Source of the DNA: Trichobilharzia szidati | Taxonomy: Eukaryota > Platyhelminthes > Trematoda > Strigeidida > Schistosomatidae | Direction of reading: 5' to 3' | Assembly (NCBI GenBank): GCA_944472155.2 | Contig: OX235275.1 | Coordinates: 55,073,228-55,137,227, forward strand | DNA length: 64,000 bases | In this document: one piece after another, positions 52,460 to 61,400 of the stretch | Position numbering within the stretch: position 1 is the first letter of the stretch | How the letters are laid out: every line of letters starts with the position of its first letter | Translations under genes and position numbers: made by a program | The notes under the pieces: generated by a model | What the model was told of the DNA's origin: nothing | Seen by the model: the letters and a program-made list of their open reading frames with translations, nothing else | The model's database searches: none

Positions 52460-55400
52460 AATAACAGTGTCCTGTAATATCTTACGTAACATCTGTTTCA
52501 TTTTGCTATGTAAGTTCACTTGGAATAGAATCGAATATGTGGAATTTAGAATCTCCAGTATGTGTATTATTATTATTATTATTATTATTACTGTCGCACA
52601 AACTTGGTATATTATGGGCACTAGTGGATGTGCCACACAAAATCTTAGTTTCTGATAGGGTTAGGATAGTGCCTGGACATCCAGACCGAAACAGTTAGTT
52701 GTCTTAAGGAGCCCCACACCCAACGACATCCGAGCGTTCAACATGAAGTTTGATCCACAAGGTGGCAGTAGAGCAGTGGTTTCCAGTGACCGAAACACGT
52801 TCATACGTTATTCAATCTTTATAGATTCCCGAGTCTATGCACACCATACGTCTGGAATCAGAATTTTCCAACTCCCCTAGGTAGATCTGTATGTCCCCGA
52901 GTCCAGTTTTAAGCACCAGACATCTGCATTTGACTTTTGTGAAGAACCGCCAGCCCCTCCACGCCCATCGTGTAAAGGTAATAATGAATAGGACTTACTC
53001 AGCTGGCATAGACTATAAACGCGTATAGCCACATGACAGAGCATTTCGAGCGGAAAACCTATGTCTATACCCACTCACCCTCGATCCCGCACCAGGTCGT
53101 TTATGCGGGGCAGGACTGGTGACAGATACGAAAGTAACTGTGAAGCAGGAAATGTTAGCTAGAATAACACCATCCAACTAACTATAAATCCATTGGAGGC
53201 GGAGGGAATAGGGTATATGTAAACATTCCCCGTAAAAAAAAAGGAGAAAATATGTTCAGTAGGCTGTAACATCTGTTATGCATTCATTCAATAATCCATT
53301 AACCCCCACCCCCACTCCACGCCCATAACCTCTTTGAGATATTTGAAAAAAACATTATATTTGTAAAATCTCAGCGAAATTGAAATTGATCAATTCCAAC
53401 GTTTCCTACGTTCGGCAATCTGGTTGTCCGAACTTCTTCAGGGAAATTAATCGAAATTAACATAACATAGGTTTATATATAAAAAGGAACATCACTTGAT
53501 TTTTAAAAATTTTTGTCCAATCATGAGTCATTCAAAAAGTATCAACAAGTATAATAAACAAAATTTTATGAGCTGTGATCAAAATTTGACCTCGGACTTA
53601 CAAATATCGGTCTACCTTAGTTAAACACTTTAAACAGAGTGTGTATGTGTGTGTGTGTGGGTAAACAGTTGTAAAACATTTGTTAACGTTTCCATAAGAA
53701 GATATGGACAGTCGGGAACTTTGATCAAGTATTAATAATTAGTGATACATATCCATTTTTATTTATTAATAAGGATTTCCTATGCATCAGCTAACATCAC
53801 GCCTTCATGTCTGTTCAAACTGTTAGTATCTAGAACTTTATGATTAGACGTATTTTCAAAATTATGGTGTTTAGGATTAGAGTTTAGTTGAAGAGCACCC
53901 TGTCGGACTTATTGCTTTGTCTTCTTTCTGCTTTATTCGACCTACTGGAGTTGTCAGGTGACTCGACAGCTACGGATTTAGGGTATGCATTTTGTTGCAG
54001 ACAACGGAGAGTGAAAACAACACGATGATTGTGTCAATTACACAGTTTCTTTGTTAATTTAATTCGATTGCAAAATAATTCAAATGAACTGTCGTCAAGA
54101 TTTGACAGAATAGCTCTAAAATATTTGGGCGCCGAGTGAGAAGTAGACATTTGTAATAAATTATATTTGTAAAGTCTCAGCGACATTGAAATGATTAATT
54201 CCAACGTTTCCTACGTTCGGCAATCTGGTTGTCCGAACTTCTTCGGGGAAATTAATCGAAATAAACATAACAGAGGTTTATATATGTATATAAGGATATC
54301 TCTTGTTTTTAAAAACTTTGTCCAATCATATGAGTCATGAAACAGGCATCAACATGTATAATAAACAAAAATTGTATGAACTGTGATCAAAATTTGACCT
54401 CATGCTTTCAAAATTAGTCTACTTTTGTTAAAATATATGTATGCAGTATACAATGGTGTGTGTGTAGGGGTGGGTGAACAGTCATAAAACATTTGTTAGT
54501 CTCTCCACAGGAAGATATAGACAATCGGGAATTTTGACCAAGTATGACTAATTGTTGATACATATCCTATTTTTATTTATTAGTCAGGATCAGATAACAT
54601 CGCACGTTCACTTCTGTTCAAACTGTTGGGATTCACCCATATATATGCAGGGCTTCTGCAGTCAGTCTTTATCTGAACTAAAACCTTTCTGTAGAACCTT
54701 AGTTTTTAAAACGAACAAGAGTTGTTCCTTTTATATATAAACTTCTGTTATGTTAATTTCGATTAATTTGCCTGAAGAAGTTCGGACCACCAGATTGCCG
54801 AACACAGGAAACGTTGGAATTAATCATTTCAATTTCGCTGAGATTTTACAAATATAATAATTTTTTACAAATGTCTACTTCTCACTCGGCGCCCAATTCT
54901 ATTTTGGAATTGTTCGGTCAAATCTTGATCACAGTTCATATGAACTCTTTCAGATATGGTGATAATCAGTTAGAAATAGTGAGAGGATTATATCATCATT
55001 TTTTTTCTATCTCTCGTGAAAGATCTGCATGAAATTGCTTATACTATGGAATTCCCTTCAGTAAATGAAATATCCCCATATTGCAATCAAAACAAGATTT
55101 TGAGCGAACAATTGTTTTCGATAACTTCTTCTTCAGGCTCTACAGTTATAAATCCATGAATATTAGGGTACATACAACCAATAAAGGCAAATGAAAATAA
55201 TATCAGAAACTGTATTGGGGTACATGTGTAAGTTGAGATGATAGTCCATTAGTTAACATAGTCAATCAAATGTGTTTAGGGTGTATAGTCAGAAAAAATG
55301 TGTGATGAAGTGTGAATGAACAGTTGGGTGATATAGTGCTGTTTTATAGCCAACAGAATACAAGTGTCATTTGTGATTTTATACTAAGCCTACCAATTCT

Positions 55401-58400
55401 GTAACATCTAATTACAATTTACAATTTAGCCTCTTTATTTTATCATTAGACATTATCGGTCAGCCCTCACATTCAATGTCCCCTTTGTTAATGTGTGTTT
55501 GTATGTATTTTGTGGTTATCGCATTTCTCTCAACCCCAATGACACTTGTATTCTGTTGACTATAAAACAGCACTATATCATCCAATTGTTCATTCACACT
55601 TCATCACATTTTTTCTGACTATACACCCTAAACACATTTGATTGATTATGTTAACTAATGGACTATCATCTCAACTTACACATGCAACCCAATACAGTCT
55701 CTGATATTATTTTCATTTGCTGTATTTTATTGGCTGTATGTACTCTATTATTCATGGATTTATAACTGTAGAGCCTGATGAAGAAGTTATTGAAAACAAT
55801 TGTTCGCTCAAAATCTTGTTTTTAAATTGCCTTCATATATACATATGATCGGTGTACACAATACAATACAATACAATGCCTTGATCTATGGAGAGTTTTA
55901 TTTTGCTCTTTCGTTCAATAATTTTTCTTTAATGTAAATTTATCTATCTAACATGGGTGTTATTCTCATTTTTTTAAAGAGATTTTACTCACTGATACTT
56001 TCCTCTAAATTGTTAATTTAGCGTGGGTGGTGTGGGATTGACTACGAGAATCCCTAATATAAAGCATATCTTCTCTGTGCTAATTGATCACTGTTCACCA
56101 ATTCACACTACTTTATCACATCATTCTATTTCTGTGGTGTTCACTTGTTTTTTTTTTAATTTGCTATGATTGCTCCTTTGGGTTCCGAGTGGAACATACG
56201 ACTTCAACAGCACATTTCTATATTTTAGCCTGCTCTCTGCATTCCTCTTCATCTGGGGCTCCACGATTGTGCCCATAAGCTCTGATCTCCTCCATGTCAT
56301 TCTCTGAGAGTGACACGCCCAACTCACTGTTTCCCATTTAAGGTTCCACTCGACGGTTTACCTGGTTGCACGATGTCATCCTAGCGTCTCCTCACCTTAT
56401 TATGTACGATACATTCCCATTTTTTGTTCTTTCCAAGAGTTTTGTGTTGTTAATTCTTTTTGGTTGACCATATATATGGTGTTCAGTATGGAAGCAGCCA
56501 GGAAAAGAGGCAACTGTTGATAAAGAGAATGTGGGTAGAGGAGAATGATGCTCAAGAAGGTTTCGTGTGCTTTTGGAAGTGTGGGCGGTTGTTACTTCCC
56601 GGCTGCCTACACCGTGGAAGTTGATTGATTCTTCGAGTACCTGAAACAGAAAGAGGGTTAGTGTTGCGTGACCGCAGATCCCAGGGGACAACTGCTTGAG
56701 GCCAGTCCGTCACACACGGCCTGAATGAACTGGTTTCTTGGTTTGGTTCCGTATTAGTAAACTTACTGCCGGTTACGGACCACCGTAGGTTGGGTAAGTC
56801 GAGATGTACAATTTACGGGGTCGACCTTTTCTACCCCCCCCCTCTCCAGAGTGGAGAAACAGCATAGCTGGTATGCTGGTCATCTGAGGGAAAGACCTCA
56901 CTGCTGTTTCACCTCTGTTCCCCAGCAGTACGACTTCGCTCACAGATCCCTAGCATAGTGTAAAAAAATCCTTACACTATGCTGGTAACTGCTTTTAGTC
57001 TGATCGCTATCCTAACAATCTTCTTGGCATGGTACGACCTGTAGGAACATTGGTTCCAGCCAGTGTAGCTTGTAGGGTCATTGCGATGTGCAAGCCCGAA
57101 CACCCCGTCAATGTAGCAGATATTGGTCAGGACTGTTGATAAAGGTCTGCAGTGTAGCCTGTTGGAAGTACTTTTCGTGACACACCAAGCTTCTGACCCA
57201 TGTAGAAGAACTGTCCTTTATGCTGTGGAGTGCAGAAGACTTCTGAATTGATTTTCAAAGTAATAAAGGTCTGCTTTGCCTTTTTGATCCTGGCTGCATT
57301 TGACATCCTTATACGTGCTGTCGGACTGCTCGTAGTTGAAACGATGCTGTCTGAGATACGTAACCTGCTTCAAATTTCTCCCGTTGATTGTGATTGGTAC
57401 TTGTTGTTGTTGGCAAGCGGGTATCTATCTTCATCACCTCTGTCTTCTTTGTGTGTGTTCACTTGAAGTCCTGTCTGTACTGTTTCTTCTGCCAACTTGT
57501 TGGTTTCCTCCTGTAACTCTTCGAATTCACGTGAAATTGGGCATGAGTCGTCCGCAAAGTCCACATCTACTTGAGTCTTCTTATTGTTGGCCCAACGCAT
57601 TCCTGTCTTCTCTGTCCTTACGCTCTGTCTTCCGCATAATTCAGTCCACCACAACTCAGAGAATATCATCGGTGATGGTAGACAGGCAGTCCTGTCTTAC
57701 TCACCTCAAAGGCTTCTTTGAGTTTTCCGTTGTCGACCACTTGACATGTGGTATTGTCATATTAGCCAACTGTTGTTGAATGAGGTTGATAAAGATTTTG
57801 GGGCCAGTGCACTTCACATAGTTGTGGAGTTATTTCCAAATTACTTTTCAGTTTATTTTTATATACTACTGAATAATTGTTATAAGTAGTTAAACTCATT
57901 CGAACTGCTTCAAACTGGATACACTGCCCCCAAAACAAGAGCGAAACTACTGCCTAGTGTTAAGATCAGTACGGCCTAGCTAGTGGTGGATGTGAGCGGT
58001 GCTCATCTACTCATGTGAATCAGTTGTATGTGGCGTCATGCGGTTAAACTATACTTTAAGTTCAGATTATTGCGAAAATTAAACTACAGAGCAAGTTGAA
58101 GTATTACGTCAAGGAGACATCACAAGCAATTACTCTTTCAATTAGACGTATTAGCTAGTCTTGACAGTTGATTATCCCAGTTTATTAGGATAGGAGAATA
58201 CGAGGATCTCTATATGTGATAACCAAAATGCCCAAGTAATAGTTGTGGAATAGATGGTGACTGGTAGTAGATCGCTAGTAGGCGAGATGATTCGAGTTTC
58301 TGTCTTCCGTATAATCCAGCCTACCACAATTAGGAATATCACAGGTGATAATAAGCAGCAGGCAGCCTTGTTTTATTCCTGTCTTCATTTCAAAGGCTTC

Positions 58401-61400
58401 CCTGAGTTCTCCGCTGTCGATCATTTGGCATTTGGTATTGGTACTGTTGAATGAGGTTGATGGAAGATTTGGGGCGCTGAACTGCATATTATTGAAGTAG
58501 TTCCTAAACTACTTCACCAGATTTTTAACATTCGTTCAGCAGATTTTTAGTTGTTATTTCTACTATTTCCAAGTTACATCATGAATTGACATTGTAACAA
58601 CAGAGGAGAAGGGGAAGGCAACAGATCGTTTATTTAGGAAATCAACAGATATTTATAGATTTTCATGTACATAATTATAGATTATTTTAAGCAAACAAAC
58701 ACAGTCTTCTGATTGGTGGATTCTCGCTAAACGTTAATCTTTCATCTCTTTATGGCTTTGTGTTGAAGTTCAGATTATCTATCTGCAAATTGTATCCGCC
58801 TACGCAAAGTCTGCTGTGATTGGTTGCTGAGTCAGCAGTCTTTGTTCTTATTTTCTCACGACCAATATTAGGGACGTAAAAATTGACATAAATTACTGTC
58901 TACCGATTTTGGCTAGCAGCCAGCTCTCACCACAACATCAGTTAGGGAACTATTGAATATCAGCAATTAACGGAAAGCTATTTCGCCTCAGTTTGGGTCC
59001 TTCTACAGTAGTACGCACCCTTGATCATTCCACTGGTGACCTCACTCATGGGGCTTTAGATAGGAATTTGACACAGTGGTCTCCTAATTACTAATACGAC
59101 AGTCAACCAGCTAAACTGTGACACTCAATGGCTAACCGGATCGATTCCCGAAAGGGTCATAAGCATGTAACTACTGGTAGAATTCCTTTAGGTTCCAAGT
59201 GGAACATAGAACTTCAACAACACATCTACTGGCTCCACGACGACCTTTTCTGTGTCATCCTCGAGCACACACCCAACTAGTCAATTCACATTCAGCTTCC
59301 ACTCGACAGCCTATCGAATGATATCTTTCAACTATCTCTTCAGTGTATCAACAGTCTAAGTCCATTTTCTTTCGTGTAATTTCTAGCCAACAGGCCATTA
59401 GTGTTGGTTGGTTGGTTCGTTGACTGCCAGAGTTTTTCCTTGTTCCTTATCCTCCCTATCTGGCCATCTGATCTTCAGTATGGAAACAGTGGAATCAGCT
59501 GTTGATGAAAGTCTGTAGCATACTGTTGGAAATCCTTTCGGTGAAGCGCCGAGTCTCTAAACATTATAAAAAGTATGACTATCACTATATTAGCGTTGAA
59601 CATATGAATCTTTCTGTTTATACTAATAAGTGTCTAATCCGCGCTGATTTAGACTTATTCATCGGCTCTGACTGTCTGTAACTGGAATGGCACTGCCGCC
59701 TAACCAGATAAGTGGGAGAGATGACTTCCTTCATAATTCTCCTCTTGATAGTGATTGGTGCTTCTTGATGGTGCTGCTGCTATCATTATTGCTGATTAGG
59801 TTAGTCCCAGACTAGCATGACACAGCTGTTCATTGCTGCCTGATTCTTGGTGACGTCATTTGATTATGGAGCCTAACATGAAACACACCAAAAAGTCACC
59901 ACCACGGTGAACCAACACTTGATCATTATTTATCCCATTCATTGGATGTTATTCTCATTATTATTATATTTATTATTGTATCCTTTAATTCCTAGAGGAA
60001 CATAGGGCTTCAGCCGTGCGTCTCCATTGCGTTCGGTTCTCTGCTAGAGTCTTCACCTGGCTCCAAGTCTGCCCACACGTTTTCATCTCCTCTTCACATG
60101 ACCTCCTCAAAGTCACCCTTGCACTGACGATCAACTAATTCGCCGCTTCCCTTTCGGCCGGGTTCCACTCAAGTGCTTGTCTAGTGATGTCACTTGATGG
60201 TTTCCTCAGAGTATGGCTAGCCAATCCATCTCCATTTCTTCCTGCCTATTTGTTTCACAATCGGTTCCTGGTTGGTTCGTTCATTGCCAGAGATCCCTGT
60301 TGCTGATCTTTTATGGCCGGCCATCTGATCTTGAGTATTGAGCGAAGACAGCTAGCTGTTGATGAAGGTCTGTAGTTTGTTTGAGATGCTCTTTATGACG
60401 CGCAGTGCAAGTCTCTGATCCGTATAGTAGCACTGACTTCACATTGGAGTTGAAAATCCGGATCTTATTTTTGATGCTGAGTGTTGTTGACCTCCACACA
60501 GACTTGAGAGTAGTGAAAGCTTGTCTTGCTTTTCCGATTCTTGCTTTGATATCCTCGTCAGTTCCGTCCGCCTGTAGTTGAAACGATGCTTCCCAGGTAG
60601 GTAAAAGAGGTTGTTTCTTTCAGGTTCGTCCCATTTATGCTGATAGTTGTCTGTTGTAGTTGTTGCTGTTGGTGGTGTTGGCCAGGAATCTTCATCACCT
60701 CTGTTTTCTTTATGTTCACCTGAAGTCCTATCTTTAATGCTTCTTCTGCCAACTTGTTGCTTTTCGCTTGCATATCTTCCAATTTGTGGGAAATCAGACT
60801 TGTATCATCGGCGAAATCCAGATCCTTCAAGTTTTTTGTGTGAGTCCATTTTATGCCTGTTTCCTCATTGCCCGCCGCTGTTTGTCGCACTATCCAGTCT
60901 ACTGCAATCAGGAAAATCATTGGCGATAGTAAGCAGCCTTGTCTTACTCCCGTCTCTACTTCGAAGGATTCCGTAAGTTTCCCGTTGTGGATTACTTGGC
61001 ATGCAGCGTTGTCGTACAGCTGTTGGATGAGATGGATAATTGTCGGTGGCACACCGTAGTAGCGAAGTAGTTGCCAAAGCACCTCTCGATTGACGCTATC
61101 GAAGACCTTTTCAAAGTCGATGAAGTTGAGATAGAGAGGTGACTGCCATTCCAAGCTTTGTTCAATGATGATCCGTAATATGGTGATCTGATCAATGCAT
61201 GACTTATTTTATTCTCATATGTTCTTTTAATTTTTCTTTCTCCTAATTTCCATTCAGCAAATACTGTCCAACCGTCACAATCCACCTTGTCATTAGATGA
61301 TAAAATTGCTCAAATCGCTGGAAACCTTTCGATCCGTGATAGTTATGCAGCTAGTCAAGGCTGTCGTATATATCGTGCTCCAGATGGGAGTCTATCCGCA

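Noticed and set aside
52313..52655. Ile/Tyr-rich reading frames on both strands.
   Set aside because: They are translations of AT and ATT microsatellites.
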